Assembly: GCF_000717995.1 (NCBI RefSeq)
Contig: NZ_JODM01000021.1
Span: forward strand, 45,882-109,881
Length of the DNA stretch: 64,000 nt
Direction of reading: 5' to 3'
Source: Streptomyces violaceorubidus
Lineage (GTDB): Bacteria > Actinomycetota > Actinomycetes > Streptomycetales > Streptomycetaceae
Shown: positions 9,333 through 19,164 of the stretch, in pieces
How positions within the stretch are numbered: the first letter of the stretch is position 1
Layout: each line of letters opens with the position of its first letter
Notes under the pieces: model-generated
Told to the model about the DNA's origin: nothing
Databases searched by the model: none
The model's input: the letters and a program-made list of their open reading frames with translations, nothing else
Program-made: the position numbers and the translations under genes

Positions 9333-9599
9333 TGCCTTTTCCTGCTTCCTCGGCCCCGACGTGGAGCTCCCCCGCACGGCATAACCGCCTGACACGTGCC
9401 GAGGACACGGCCGGACGGAGGACTTTGCGGATTGTCTGCAGAATCGGCCGTTGCGGGACGGCGCACGGGCTCGGGCGGGAACGTCGCGCGGGGGAGTTGC
9501 GCGGGGGAGTTGCGGTGTTCGGTGGCATACGCGTACCCGTGTCCGTGCCGCGTAGGCTGGATGCCGCCCTGCTTCCTGTATAGCTCCGTGAGGTGTCCT

Positions 9600-9932
9600 G
9601 TGTCCCCGCGTCGCAACCGACCCAAGGGAGCCGGTTCGTCCGGCCGGAGCGCCGAGGAGGACGGCTCCGGCCGCTACGGCGGCTGGCAGTCCTCGGAGAG
9701 CTGGCAGGGCGAGGAGTGGAGCGTACGGCACGTGGCGGGCGCGAGCGCGCAGGGGAAGTCGTACCGCTGCCCGGGGTGCGACCAGCTCATTCCGGACGGC
9801 GTCCCGCACGTGGTGGCCTGGCCGGCCCACTCGGGCGTCGACGAGCGCCGGCACTGGCACAAGGCCTGCTGGAACGCGAAGGACCGCCGCACCACGCGGG
9901 TGCAGCGGTCCCGTAACGCGCCGAGGTTCTGA
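9600..9932 (+). CDS. Small Cys/His zinc-ribbon-like protein
   Basis: A 110-residue basic protein with a disordered Ser/Gly N-terminus. Residues 55-95 carry a likely zinc site: YRCPGCDQLI followed by HVVAW and RRHWHKACW. The C-terminus RRTTRVQRSRNAPRF is strongly basic, consistent with nucleic-acid contact, but this is inference. GTG at 9600 is used (MSPRRNRPKG) with GTGAGGTG just upstream; the ATG of the longer frame has no support. It has been annotated elsewhere as ATP/GTP-binding, for which I see no motif. Confidence 0.7.
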   Translation: MSPRRNRPKGAGSSGRSAEEDGSGRYGGWQSSESWQGEEWSVRHVAGASAQGKSYRCPGCDQLIPDGVPHVVAWPAHSGVDERRHWHKACWNAKDRRTTRVQRSRNAPRF

Positions 9933-9946
9933 GCGCCGGAGCGGCC

Positions 9947-10813
9947 CTACACGTCGCGCTTCTCCAGCAGGGCGAAGGCGGCGCCGAGTGCGACCGCCGT
10001 CACGCCGAGCATGATCCAGAGCGGGTCCAGGCCGGACGGCCCCGAGTCGGAGAGCGAGTTGGAGTAGAAGATGCTGAGCTGGTTCGGGATCGAGTACTCG
10101 AACAGGGCCTGCTGAACGTTCTCCAGGGACTTCGAGAACATGAACAGCGCGACCACCAGCGGGGCGAGCACCGCTCCGATCATGAGCGTGATCGCGCCCG
10201 CCGAGTGCCGGACGAGCGAGCCGACGGCGAGCGAGAGCAGCCCGAGCAGGGCGACGTACAGCGCCACCCCGACGGTGGCCTTGAACCACTGCTCCCCGGT
10301 GGGGCCCGAGGTCTGCCCCTCCAGCAGCGCCGCGTGCACCACGGCGACGCACGCGGAGGAGACCAGCGTCACCACGAACGCCACCAGGAAGAACACGATC
10401 GACTTCGCGGCGAGGACCCGGCTGCGAGTGGGGCAGGCGACCATCGTCGTGCGGATCATCCCGCTTCCGTACTCCGACGAGGTGGTCAGCACGCCGAGCG
10501 TGATCACGGCGATGCTGCCCAGGAGGACCCCGAAGAAGCCCTGTTCGAGCGGGTTCGAGGTGGAGACGTCGGTGGAGGAGTTCGCGACCACCGCGCCGGT
10601 CAGCAGGCCGATGCCGACGACCAGCAGGACGAAGACGCCCAGCGTCCACATCGTCGAGCGCAGCGACCTCATCTTCGTCCACTCGGAGGCGACCGCGTGC
10701 CGCAGACCGGCGCGCACCACCGGGATCGGCGACGTGTAGACCGGGTACGGCGAACCGGGCGCCGCCTGCCAGTCGGGCGCGGCCTGCGGCGTCGGGGGCT
10801 GGGGGGTGCTCAT
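9947..10813 (-). CDS. ABC-2 type transporter permease
   Basis: A 288-residue membrane subunit of an ABC exporter. After a Pro-rich N-terminal tail there is a conserved ASEWTKMRSLRSTMWTLGVF segment, then about six transmembrane spans, ending ALLEKRDV. SSEYGSGMIRTT in the first cytoplasmic loop is shared with its paralogue at 12234-13004. Its ATG overlaps the TGA of the upstream ATPase gene (ATGA), so the two are co-translated. Cargo is unknown; drug or lipid export is typical of the family. Confidence 0.9.
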   Translation of the reverse strand: MSTPQPPTPQAAPDWQAAPGSPYPVYTSPIPVVRAGLRHAVASEWTKMRSLRSTMWTLGVFVLLVVGIGLLTGAVVANSSTDVSTSNPLEQGFFGVLLGSIAVITLGVLTTSSEYGSGMIRTTMVACPTRSRVLAAKSIVFFLVAFVVTLVSSACVAVVHAALLEGQTSGPTGEQWFKATVGVALYVALLGLLSLAVGSLVRHSAGAITLMIGAVLAPLVVALFMFSKSLENVQQALFEYSIPNQLSIFYSNSLSDSGPSGLDPLWIMLGVTAVALGAAFALLEKRDV

Positions 10814-12099
10814 CGGGCGTCCTCGGGCTTGGTCGGGTCGGAGGCGGGCGCGGAGGCGGGCGCCGGGGCGGCGGCGGGGGGCGCGGGAGCGGCGGCGGGC
10901 GGCTGGGGCGTCTGTGCAACCGGCGCGACGGCAGGTGCCTGCGGCGCCCGCTGTGCCGCGTACGGGTTGGCCGGCTGACCGCCGGGCACCGCCCCGGGTG
11001 CCGCCGGGGCGCCGTACGGGCCCGCCGGGGCCTGGCCGGGAGCGCTCTGCGGAGCGGCGAAGAGCTGACCGCCCTGCTGGGGCGGCGGCGGGGCGTACCA
11101 CCCGGGCTGCCCCTGACCCGGTACCTGCATCGGCGGCTGCGCGCCCGGCGGCAGGGGCTGCTGGAGCCCGGCCTTGCGGTCGGCGGTCGACCGGTAGTCC
11201 ACGGCGCCCTGCGTCATCCGCATGTACGCCTCCTCCAGCGAGGCCTGGTGCGGCGACAGCTCCCACAGGCGTACGTCGGCGTCGTGCGCGACGTCGCTGA
11301 TCCGGGGGAGGGCGAGCCCGGTCACCCGCAGCGCGCCGTCGGGCTCGGGCAGCACGTGGCCGCCCGCCTCGGTCAGCGCCGAGGTCAGCTTCTCACGCAG
11401 CTGCGGCTCGGTGTCCGGCGTCCGCACGCGCGCGAAGTCGGCGGAGTTGGCCGAGATGAAGTCCGTCACGCTCATGTCGGCGAGCAGCTGGCCGCGCCCG
11501 ATGACGATCAGGTGGTCGGCGGTCAGCGCCATCTCGCTCATCAGGTGCGAGGAGACGAAGACGGTGCGGCCCTCCGCCGCGAGCGCCTTCATCAGGTTGC
11601 GCACCCAGTGGATGCCCTCCGGGTCGAGTCCGTTGACCGGTTCGTCGAAGAGCAGCACCTGGGGATCGCCGAGGAGCGCCGCGGCGATGCCGAGCCGCTG
11701 GCCCATACCGAGCGAGAAGCCCTTGGAGCGCCGCTTGGCCACGTCCTGGAGACCCACCACGCCGAGCACCTCGTCCACCCGCCGGGCCGGGATGCCGGAC
11801 AGCTGGGCGAGGCTCAGCAGGTGGTTGCGGGCGGCCCGGCCGCCGTGCACCGCCTTGGCGTCGAGCAGGGCTCCGACCTGGCGCGCGGCGTTCGGCAGCC
11901 TGCGATACGGGTGACCGCCGATCGTCACGTGCCCCGAGGTGGGGTTGTCCAGGCCGAGGATCATGCGCATCGTCGTCGACTTGCCGGAGCCGTTGGGCCC
12001 GAGGAAGCCGGTGACGGCGCCGGGCCGCACCTGGAAGGAGAGGTTGTACACGGCGGTCTTGTCACCGTATCGCTTGGTCAGGCCGACAGCCTCGATCAT
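10810..12099 (-). CDS. ABC transporter ATPase with Pro/Ala/Gln-rich C-terminal tail
   Basis: The ATPase partner of the following permease, 429 residues. Walker A GPNGSGKST is at 34-42, the signature FSLGMGQR near 135 and Walker B VLLFDEPVNGLDPEG near 157; MIEAVGLTKRYG begins the domain. Beyond about residue 310 an extra tail of some 120 residues, very rich in Pro, Ala, Gln and Gly, is absent from the short typical ATPase and much longer than in its paralogue. ATG at 12099 is preferred to GTG at 12108 by domain position; the ribosome site does not decide. Confidence 0.9.
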   Translation of the reverse strand: MIEAVGLTKRYGDKTAVYNLSFQVRPGAVTGFLGPNGSGKSTTMRMILGLDNPTSGHVTIGGHPYRRLPNAARQVGALLDAKAVHGGRAARNHLLSLAQLSGIPARRVDEVLGVVGLQDVAKRRSKGFSLGMGQRLGIAAALLGDPQVLLFDEPVNGLDPEGIHWVRNLMKALAAEGRTVFVSSHLMSEMALTADHLIVIGRGQLLADMSVTDFISANSADFARVRTPDTEPQLREKLTSALTEAGGHVLPEPDGALRVTGLALPRISDVAHDADVRLWELSPHQASLEEAYMRMTQGAVDYRSTADRKAGLQQPLPPGAQPPMQVPGQGQPGWYAPPPPQQGGQLFAAPQSAPGQAPAGPYGAPAAPGAVPGGQPANPYAAQRAPQAPAVAPVAQTPQPPAAAPAPPAAAPAPASAPASDPTKPEDAR

Positions 12100-12233
12100 G
12101 CTCCGCACCCATCGGAAGGTTCAGGGACAGCAGGGCACACGCCCCCGTAAGGGTTAGGAGGATATCCAGGCGCTGACGGTTCCGTTCAAGCGCGGGCAAA
12201 ATCCGACGCCGTACGAAGGCCCGGCGCAGGGGG

Positions 12234-13004
12234 TCAGGCGTCCCGCCGCTTCAGCACCGCGTACCCGCCCACGAGCGCCGCGATCACCCACAGGGCCATG
12301 ATCCCGAGGCCGCCCCACGGCCCGTACGGCACGTCGTCGTCGATCGGCGTGACCACCTGCATGATCTTGCTGCCGGCCTGGTCGGGCAGGAACCGGCCGA
12401 CCTTCTCCGTCGCCGGGACGTTGCCCAGGATGTTGGAGATCAGGAAGAAGAACGGCATCAGGATGCCCAGCGACAGCATCGGTGAGCGCAGCATCGCGGC
12501 GACACCCATCGAGAACATCGCGATGAGGGTCATGTAGAGGCCGCCGCCGAACACCGCGCGGAGCACGCCCGGGTCGCCGATCGACGCCTTGAGGTCGCCG
12601 AGCATCGCCTGGCCCAGGAAGAACGTGGCGAAACTGGTGACCATGGCCACGACCAGCGCGAGGCCGGTGGCCACCGCGATCTTGCTGAACAGGAAGGTGC
12701 CGCGCCTGGGCACGGCGGCCAGCGAGGTGCGGATCATCCCGGAGCTGTACTCGTTGCCCACGACCAGGACCCCGAACACGATCATCGCCAGCTGGCCGAG
12801 GCTGGTGCCGGCGAAACTGATGAAGGTCGGGTCGAAGGAGAGCTGGTCGCGCCGGCTCAGGTCGCCGAACTCGTTCTTCGACAGGGCCGAGATCAGCATG
12901 CCGAGGGCGATGGTGACGACCACGGCGAGGCCCAGCGTCCACACCGTGGACGCGACCGACCGGATCTTGGTCCACTCGGACCGGACCACCTGTGTCGCCG
13001 CCAT
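12234..13004 (-). CDS. ABC-2 type transporter permease, paralogue of 9947-10813
   Basis: A 256-residue permease with about six membrane spans. It begins MAATQVVRSEWTKIRSVAST, matching the EWTKMRSLRST block of its paralogue, keeps NEYSSGMIRTSL in the loop and ends AVLKRRDA. The start lies 2 nt after the stop of the upstream ATPase, so the pair is an operon. It lacks the Pro-rich N-terminal tail of the other permease. Function is export of an unknown substrate. Confidence 0.9.
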   Translation of the reverse strand: MAATQVVRSEWTKIRSVASTVWTLGLAVVVTIALGMLISALSKNEFGDLSRRDQLSFDPTFISFAGTSLGQLAMIVFGVLVVGNEYSSGMIRTSLAAVPRRGTFLFSKIAVATGLALVVAMVTSFATFFLGQAMLGDLKASIGDPGVLRAVFGGGLYMTLIAMFSMGVAAMLRSPMLSLGILMPFFFLISNILGNVPATEKVGRFLPDQAGSKIMQVVTPIDDDVPYGPWGGLGIMALWVIAALVGGYAVLKRRDA

Positions 13005-13006
13005 GC

Positions 13007-13999
13007 TCAACCCCTCTTCCAGTCGCTGCCCCACGGCTGCTGCGGAGGCTGCCCCGGTGGCTGTTGCTGCTGCGGCACCGCGCCGGGCGGCTGCCCGTCG
13101 TGCGCGTGGTACTCGACCGACTCCGCGGTCAGCTGCATGAACGCCTCCTCCAGCGAGGCGCGCTGCGGGCTCAGCTCGTGCAGCACGATCTGGTGCCGCG
13201 CCGCCAGCTCGCCGACGGCCTCCGACTTGTCGCCGTCCACCTCCAGGACCCCGGCGCCCGACTCGACGACCGAGACCCCGGCGCCGTGCAGCGCGTCGAG
13301 CAGCTGCTCGCGCTGCGGGGTGCGGATCCGGACGTAGCTGCGCGAGTTTGCCGCGATGAACTCGGCCATCGAGGTGTCCGCGAGCAGCCTGCCCTGGCCG
13401 ATGACCACCAGGTGGTCGGCGGTCAGCGCCATCTCGCTCATCAGGTGGGAGGAGACGAAGACCGTACGCCCCTGGGCGGCCAGGGACTTCATCAGGTTGC
13501 GGATCCAGTGGATGCCCTCGGGGTCCAGCCCGTTGACCGGCTCGTCGAACATCAGGATCCGCGGGTCGCCGAGCAGCGCGCCCGCGATGCCGAGCCGCTG
13601 CCCCATACCGAGGGAGAAGCCCTTGGTCTTCTTCCGGGCGACCGCCGTCAGCCCGACCGTGTCCAGGACCTCGCGCACCCGGCTCGCCGGGATCCCGTTG
13701 CTCTGCGCGAGACACAGCAGGTGGTTGTAGGCGCTGCGCCCGCCGTGCCAGGCCTTCGCCTCCAGGAGCGCGCCGATGTACGTCAGCGGGTCCTCGAGCT
13801 GCTCGTAGTGCTTGCCGTCGATCCGTACGTCCCCGGCGGTCGGCCGGTCCAGACCCAGCACCATCCGCATCGTGGTCGACTTGCCCGCGCCGTTGGGGCC
13901 GAGGAAGCCCGTGATGATGCCGGGTCGGACGGTGAAGGAGAGATGGTTGACCGCCACCTTCCCGCCGTACCGCTTGGTCAGCCCCTCGAGCTCGATCAT
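13007..13999 (-). CDS. ABC transporter ATPase, paralogue of 10810-12099
   Basis: A 330-residue ATPase: MIELEGLTKRYGGKVAVNHL, Walker A GPNGAGKST near 34, signature FSLGMGQR and Walker B ILMFDEPVNGLDPEGIHW. It is close in sequence to the ATPase of the second pair, with a shorter Gln/Pro tail (about 30 residues). The two pairs lie head to tail on the same strand, ATPase then permease, ATPase then permease, which is best explained by tandem duplication. ATG at 13999 is used; GTG at 14008 is an alternative. Confidence 0.92.
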   Translation of the reverse strand: MIELEGLTKRYGGKVAVNHLSFTVRPGIITGFLGPNGAGKSTTMRMVLGLDRPTAGDVRIDGKHYEQLEDPLTYIGALLEAKAWHGGRSAYNHLLCLAQSNGIPASRVREVLDTVGLTAVARKKTKGFSLGMGQRLGIAGALLGDPRILMFDEPVNGLDPEGIHWIRNLMKSLAAQGRTVFVSSHLMSEMALTADHLVVIGQGRLLADTSMAEFIAANSRSYVRIRTPQREQLLDALHGAGVSVVESGAGVLEVDGDKSEAVGELAARHQIVLHELSPQRASLEEAFMQLTAESVEYHAHDGQPPGAVPQQQQPPGQPPQQPWGSDWKRG

Positions 14000-14109
14000 G
14001 GCGACCACGCTAGAACGGGACGAGGCCCGCTGCCACCCCAGTGACAGAAGGCCTCGACCTTGTTCGCACGTATTCAGCAGGCGTATCCACCCGTGTGGAC
14101 CGGGCCGCC

Positions 14110-15042
14110 TCAGCGGGACTGCTGGGCCGGCACCCCGCGGGAGACCGAGTCGTCCTCGACCGAGGGAGCGGCGGCCACCGCGGCACCCGTGAGGGACGCC
14201 AGCATCTCGCGCACGTTGGTCAGCTGCGCGTTGATGGAGTCGCGGCGGTTGGTGAGGGCGGCCAGCTCGCGCTCCGACTCCGAACGGATCCGGTCGGCCT
14301 TGGCGTTGGCGTCGGCCACGATGTCCTCGGACTGGCGCTGCGCCGTCTCCACGGTCTGGCGGGCCCGGCGCTCGGCGTCCGTGCGCAGCTTCTCCGCCTC
14401 CAGGCGCAGCTGCTCCGCGCGGTGCTCGATCTCCGCGAGCCGCTTCTCGGCCTTGGCCTGACGGGAGGCCAGGTCCCGCTCGGACTGCTCGCGGCGCTTG
14501 GCGAGGTTCGTCTCGAAGTCGGCGGCGGCCTGCGCGGCCTTCGCACGGGTCTCCTCGAAGAGCGCGTCCGCCTCGTCGCGCTTGGACTGCGCGTCCTTCT
14601 GCGCCTCGGAACGCAGCTGGGAGGCGTCGCTCTTGGCCTTCTCGACGATCCGGACGCCCTCGTCCTCGGCCTTGGCCTTGCGCTCCGCGGCGTACGACTC
14701 CGCGTCGTTGCGCACCTGCTGGGCGGCCGACTCGGCCAGCTCGCGGTGCTGCTCGGCCGCGCGCCGGGCCTCCTCGCGCAGGTCCTTCGCCTCTTCCTCG
14801 GCGAGCCGCAGGATCTTCTCGACCCGGGCACCGAGACCGGCGTACGACGGCTCGGCGTCGTTGACCTGGGCCTGGGCGTTCTGGGTTTCGAGGTGGAGCT
14901 CCTCGATGCGCTTTTCCAGAGCGGTGATGCGGGTGAGAGCGCTGTCACGGTCGGAGACGAGCTTGGAGATACGTTCGTCCACCTGAGCGCGGTCGTACCC
15001 ACGCCGCACAAGCTCGAAGCCGTAGGGGGAAGTGTCGCTCAT
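14110..15042 (-). CDS. filP: Coiled-coil polar growth protein FilP
   Basis: A 310-residue protein, the length I recall for FilP, an intermediate-filament-like protein at the hyphal tip that interacts with DivIVA and supports cell stiffness. The N-terminus MSDTSPYGFELVRRGYDRAQVDERI is the DivIVA-like head. A long coiled coil rich in Ala, Glu and Arg (residues about 30-280) follows, then a short polar tail. It lies just downstream of scy on the same strand, the known arrangement, with a 207-nt gap that may carry its own promoter. An old label for the family is cellulose-binding protein. Confidence 0.93.
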   Translation of the reverse strand: MSDTSPYGFELVRRGYDRAQVDERISKLVSDRDSALTRITALEKRIEELHLETQNAQAQVNDAEPSYAGLGARVEKILRLAEEEAKDLREEARRAAEQHRELAESAAQQVRNDAESYAAERKAKAEDEGVRIVEKAKSDASQLRSEAQKDAQSKRDEADALFEETRAKAAQAAADFETNLAKRREQSERDLASRQAKAEKRLAEIEHRAEQLRLEAEKLRTDAERRARQTVETAQRQSEDIVADANAKADRIRSESERELAALTNRRDSINAQLTNVREMLASLTGAAVAAAPSVEDDSVSRGVPAQQSR

Positions 15043-15249
15043 GGGGTTCCTGTCGAAAGAGACCGGGTGAGGTGATAGAGGGAATCCTAGGCGCCAATGC
15101 GGTGTGTCATCGAGCGGATGCACGTTTGATACGGAGAATGACACCTCTTTTGAGTGGCTGACCCGTGGATGGCTTGCCAAAGTTCTGGTGAACGGTCCCG
15201 TCGGGACGCGGCCAAAGATCTCCAGCAGACACCGAATTCGCTCCGGATG

Positions 15250-18200
15250 CTAGCCGTCTGACGACTTGCCACCCGAACGTGGGGCGCCCACCGTCGCTCC
15301 GGCCTTCACCCCGTTGTCCTTCGCGCCCCCGGGCGCCTCGAACGACTCCAGTGCCTCCAGCACGTCCTGCACCCGGGAGATCTCCGCGTTGATGTCCTCG
15401 CGGCGCCGGACCAGCACCTCCAGCTCGCGCTTGCCCTCGTCGACCGTGCGCCGGGCCTCGCGAACCGCCTCGGCCTTCAGCTCCTCGGCCTCGCGGACCA
15501 GGGTGGCCTTCTTCTGCTCGGCCTCCTTGAGCAGCCCCTCCGCCTTCTTGACGGCGGCGATGCGCACCTTGCCGGCCTCGGAGTTGGCCTCCGACACCAG
15601 CTCCTTGGCCTTCGCCTCGGCCTTCGCGAGCTGCTCCTCGGCGGCCTTGATGAGCGCGTCACAGCGGTCGCCGGCCGACTTCATCGTCTCGGCGGCCTCG
15701 CGGCGGGCCCGCTCGTGCAGCTCCTCGATCTCGGAGGTGAGGCGCTCGCGCAGCTCCTCCGCGCGCTCCCTTATGGCGGTCGCGTCCCGGCGGGCGCCGA
15801 CCAGCAGCTCGTCCGCGTCCGTACGGGCCTTCTCCACCCGGGTGTTGCCCTCGACCGTCGCCTCCGAGACGATCCGGTCGGCCTCCGCGCGGGCCGCGCC
15901 TACCATCGTGTCGGCCTGCGACTCGGCGTCCGCGGTGGTCTTCTGCGCCTGCTGCTGCGCCTCGGTGAGCAGCTTGTCGGCCTCCGCGGTGGTCTCCGTG
16001 ATGAGCGTGTCGACCTGCTCGGCGGCCTCCGAACGCCGCTTGTTGGCGTCCTTGCGGGCCTCGTCGAGGGTGCGCTCGGCCTCCTCGCGGGCCGCCGTGG
16101 TGACCCGCTCGGCCTCCGCCGCGGCGGCGGCCTTGACCCGCTCCGCCTCGGTGCGGATCCGCTCCGCGTGCTGCTGGGCGGAGCCGACCGTGTCGGCGGC
16201 CTCGGCCCGCAGCCGCTCCGCCTCCCCGGTGGCGTCCGAGACCAGCTGCTCGGCCCGGGCGGTCGCCTCGGTCCGCACCCGCTCGGCCTCGCTCGCCGCC
16301 TCGGCGGTGACGCGCTCCGCCTCCGCGAGCGTCTGGGTCCGGATCCGGTCGGTCTCGGCCGCCGTCCGTGTGGTGAGCAGCTCCGCCTCGGAACGCGCCT
16401 CGGTGATCAGCGTGTCCGCCTGCGTCGCCGCGTCGGACCGGATGCGGTTGGCGTCCTCGCGGGCGTCCGCCCGGGTGCGGGACGCCGACTGCTCGGCCTC
16501 GGCGATGGCGTCGGAGGCCTCCGTGCGCACCCGCTGGGCGTGCTCGGAGACGTCCGCGCGGATCCGGTCGGCCTCCGTGATGGCCTCGGACACGGTCCGC
16601 TCGGCCAGCGTCTTGGCGGCCTCGGTCTCCTCCTGCGCCTCCCGCCGCAGCCGGGCGGCGTCCTCGCCGGCCCGCTCGCGCTCCGCGTAGGCGTCGGCGC
16701 GGACCCGGTCCGCCTCCTGCTCGGCCTCGTGCCGGGTGCGCTCGGCCGCGTGCTCGGCGGCGCTGCGCAGTCCGGTGATCTCCTCCTGCGCCTGCTCGTG
16801 CAGCCCGGCGACCGACTCCCGTACCTGCGCCGCGTGCTGCTCGGCGGCCGTCACCATCTCGGTGGCGCGCCGGTCGGCCTCCTCGACCAGCCGCACCGCC
16901 TCGGCCTGCGCCTCCTCCACCCGGTTGCGGGCCGAGGCCAGCAGCTCCTCGCTCTGCTCCCGGGCCCGCTCGCGCTCCTGGTCGGCCTCCTGCCGGGCCG
17001 AGCCGAGCAGCTCCTCCGCCTCGCGGCGGCGCCGGGCGGCCTCCTCCTGGGCGGCGGACAGCGCCTCCGACGCCTCGGCCGCGATGCGCTCGGCGGCGGC
17101 CTGCGCCTCCGCCCGCACCCGGTCGGCGCTCTCCTGCGCCTCCGACTTCAGCCGCTCCGCCTCGCTCGCGGCCTCGGTGCGCAGCCGTACGGCGACGGCC
17201 TCGCCCTCCGCGCGGAAGGCGGAGGCGTCCGCGGCGGCCTCGGTGCGCAGCCGCTCGGCCTCCGTCTCGGCCTGCTGCTGGAGCGTACGGATCCGCTCCG
17301 CAGCCTCGGTGCGCAGCCGCTCGCTCTCCTCGGCGGCCTCGCGGCGGATCCGCTCGCCCTCCTCGCGGGCCTCGCTCAGCGCCTCCTCGGCGGCGGTGCG
17401 GCGCTCCTCTGCCTCGGTGTGCAGCCGCGTCAGCTCCTCGGCCGCCTCCGCCTGCCGGGCCTCGACCGCGCGCTCGGTCTCCTCGCGCAGCTCGCGGGCG
17501 GCCCGCTCGGCCTCCGCCTGGAGCTCCTCCACCCGCTCGGCGGCCTCCGCGCGGTGCCGCTCGGCCTCCGCGCGGGTGCGCTCCAGGGTCTCCTCGGCCT
17601 GCCGGCGCAGGGTCGTCGCCCGCTCGATGGCCTCGGTGCGGACCTTCTCGCTGTCCGCCGTCGCGCTCTGCCGCAGCTCGTCCGCGTCCGCCTTGGCCTT
17701 GGCGAGCAGCTCCTCGGCGGTCTTCGCCGCCTCCTCGATCTGCGCCACGGCCTCCTTGCGGGCCTCGGCGCGGATCTTCTCGCCCTCGGCGACCGCGTCC
17801 GCCCGCAGCTGCTCGGCCTCGCCGCGCAGCCGGCGCGCCTCCTCCTGGAGCTCGACCGTCTTGGCGCGGTACTCCTTGGTGTCGTCCTTCGCCGCGCCCT
17901 TGAGCTGCTCGGCGATGTCGTGCGCCTCGGCGCGCAGCCGGTCCGCCTCGGCCTCGGCCTCGGTGCGGATCCGCTCGGCCTCCTCGGTGGCGGCCTTCGT
18001 GGTGCGCTTGGCGTCCTCCGACGCCTTGTTCAGCACGTCCTCGGCGGTCTTGGCCGCCTTGGACAACTGGGTGGCCGACTCCTCGGCGGTGATCGTGCGG
18101 GCCTTCTCGGCGGCCTCGGCGACGATCCGCTCCGCCTCGGCACGGGCGTCCGCGACCACCTGCTCGGCCTCGGACCTGGTGTTCTCCGCGTCCTTGGTGG

Positions 18201-19164
18201 CCTCGCCGACCAGCCGGGCGACCTGCTCCTTGGCGGTACGGGTGCGCTGCTCGTTGGTGGCCTCGGCGCTCGACAGCGCCTTGGCGGCGGCCTCCTCGGC
18301 CTCGGCGACCACCTTCTCCGCCTCGGCCTGCGCCTTGCGCAGCGCCTCCTCGGCCTCCGACATGCGCTGCTCGGCGGCCCGGCTCAGCTCCTGGACCTCG
18401 CGGCGGGTGGACTCCGACTCGCTGGCGGTGGAACTGCGCAGCCGCTCGGCGTGGTCGGTGGCCTCCTGCGCCTGCGTGGAGGCGGCGTTGAGCAGCCGCT
18501 CGGCGTCGGTACGGGCCCGGCGCAGGATCTGCTCGGCCTCGGCACGCGCGCTCTCCGCGTCGCTCCGCAGCCGCTGGCGGGCCTCGGAGGTCAGCCGCTC
18601 CGCCTCCGCGCGGGCCGCGGCCATCGCCTGCTCGGCCTCGGCACGGGACTCGTCGAGCAGGCGCCGGGCCTGCTGCTCGGTGCGGGCGCGCAGCTGCTCG
18701 GCCCAGGCCACGTTCTCGTTGACGTGCGACTCGACGGTCTGGCGGCGCTCGGCCAGCTCCTGGTCGAGCTGCTGGCGGCGCGTCACCGCCTCCTGGTGCA
18801 GCTCCGCCTGGAGCCGGGCGGCCTGCTCGGCGTGCTCCTGGAGGATCCGCTGGGTCTGCGCCCGCGCCTGGCTCAGCTCCCGCTCCGCGTCGGCGCGCAA
18901 CTGGTCGGCCTGCGTCTGCGCGTTGCGCAGCAACTGCTCGGCCTGGTACCCGATGTCGCCGCCGTCGAAGGCGGGCCGGGACATGATGGTGCGCCGCGCC
19001 TCGTGCAGCTTGGCGCGCAGCACCTCGACCTGGTAGCCGAGGTCCTCGGCGTGCTGGATCGCCTTTTCCCGCTCGGTCTTCAGCCGCTTCATCTCGGCCT
19101 CGAACCGAGAGAGGTGGTCGACGTCAGCCGCCGGCTCTCGCTCCTGGCTCTCGTAGCCCCGCAC
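15250..19164 (-). CDS. scy: Polarity scaffold coiled-coil protein Scy
   Basis: A giant coiled-coil protein of 1304 residues. Scy organises the tip-organising centre with DivIVA and FilP in Streptomyces hyphae and affects branching and septation. The start VRGYESQEREPAADVDHLSRFEAEM is followed by a short coil and then more than 1100 residues dominated by Ala, Glu and Arg, with repeated blocks such as AEAERLRTEA and AEAERVTTAA: a periodic rod with few breaks. The C-terminal 40 residues are Gly/Lys/Ser-rich. GTG at 19164 is chosen over TTG at 19194 by resemblance to the family start. The 234 nt upstream should hold its promoter. Confidence 0.93.
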   Translation of the reverse strand: MRGYESQEREPAADVDHLSRFEAEMKRLKTEREKAIQHAEDLGYQVEVLRAKLHEARRTIMSRPAFDGGDIGYQAEQLLRNAQTQADQLRADAERELSQARAQTQRILQEHAEQAARLQAELHQEAVTRRQQLDQELAERRQTVESHVNENVAWAEQLRARTEQQARRLLDESRAEAEQAMAAARAEAERLTSEARQRLRSDAESARAEAEQILRRARTDAERLLNAASTQAQEATDHAERLRSSTASESESTRREVQELSRAAEQRMSEAEEALRKAQAEAEKVVAEAEEAAAKALSSAEATNEQRTRTAKEQVARLVGEATKDAENTRSEAEQVVADARAEAERIVAEAAEKARTITAEESATQLSKAAKTAEDVLNKASEDAKRTTKAATEEAERIRTEAEAEADRLRAEAHDIAEQLKGAAKDDTKEYRAKTVELQEEARRLRGEAEQLRADAVAEGEKIRAEARKEAVAQIEEAAKTAEELLAKAKADADELRQSATADSEKVRTEAIERATTLRRQAEETLERTRAEAERHRAEAAERVEELQAEAERAARELREETERAVEARQAEAAEELTRLHTEAEERRTAAEEALSEAREEGERIRREAAEESERLRTEAAERIRTLQQQAETEAERLRTEAAADASAFRAEGEAVAVRLRTEAASEAERLKSEAQESADRVRAEAQAAAERIAAEASEALSAAQEEAARRRREAEELLGSARQEADQERERAREQSEELLASARNRVEEAQAEAVRLVEEADRRATEMVTAAEQHAAQVRESVAGLHEQAQEEITGLRSAAEHAAERTRHEAEQEADRVRADAYAERERAGEDAARLRREAQEETEAAKTLAERTVSEAITEADRIRADVSEHAQRVRTEASDAIAEAEQSASRTRADAREDANRIRSDAATQADTLITEARSEAELLTTRTAAETDRIRTQTLAEAERVTAEAASEAERVRTEATARAEQLVSDATGEAERLRAEAADTVGSAQQHAERIRTEAERVKAAAAAEAERVTTAAREEAERTLDEARKDANKRRSEAAEQVDTLITETTAEADKLLTEAQQQAQKTTADAESQADTMVGAARAEADRIVSEATVEGNTRVEKARTDADELLVGARRDATAIRERAEELRERLTSEIEELHERARREAAETMKSAGDRCDALIKAAEEQLAKAEAKAKELVSEANSEAGKVRIAAVKKAEGLLKEAEQKKATLVREAEELKAEAVREARRTVDEGKRELEVLVRRREDINAEISRVQDVLEALESFEAPGGAKDNGVKAGATVGAPRSGGKSSDG

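Noticed and set aside
8304..10919. An 871-residue read-through combining the LLM oxidoreductase with upstream sequence
   Set aside because: The oxidoreductase has a good ATG and ribosome site at 9332; the rest is antisense to the small zinc-ribbon gene and out of frame with the ABC permease.
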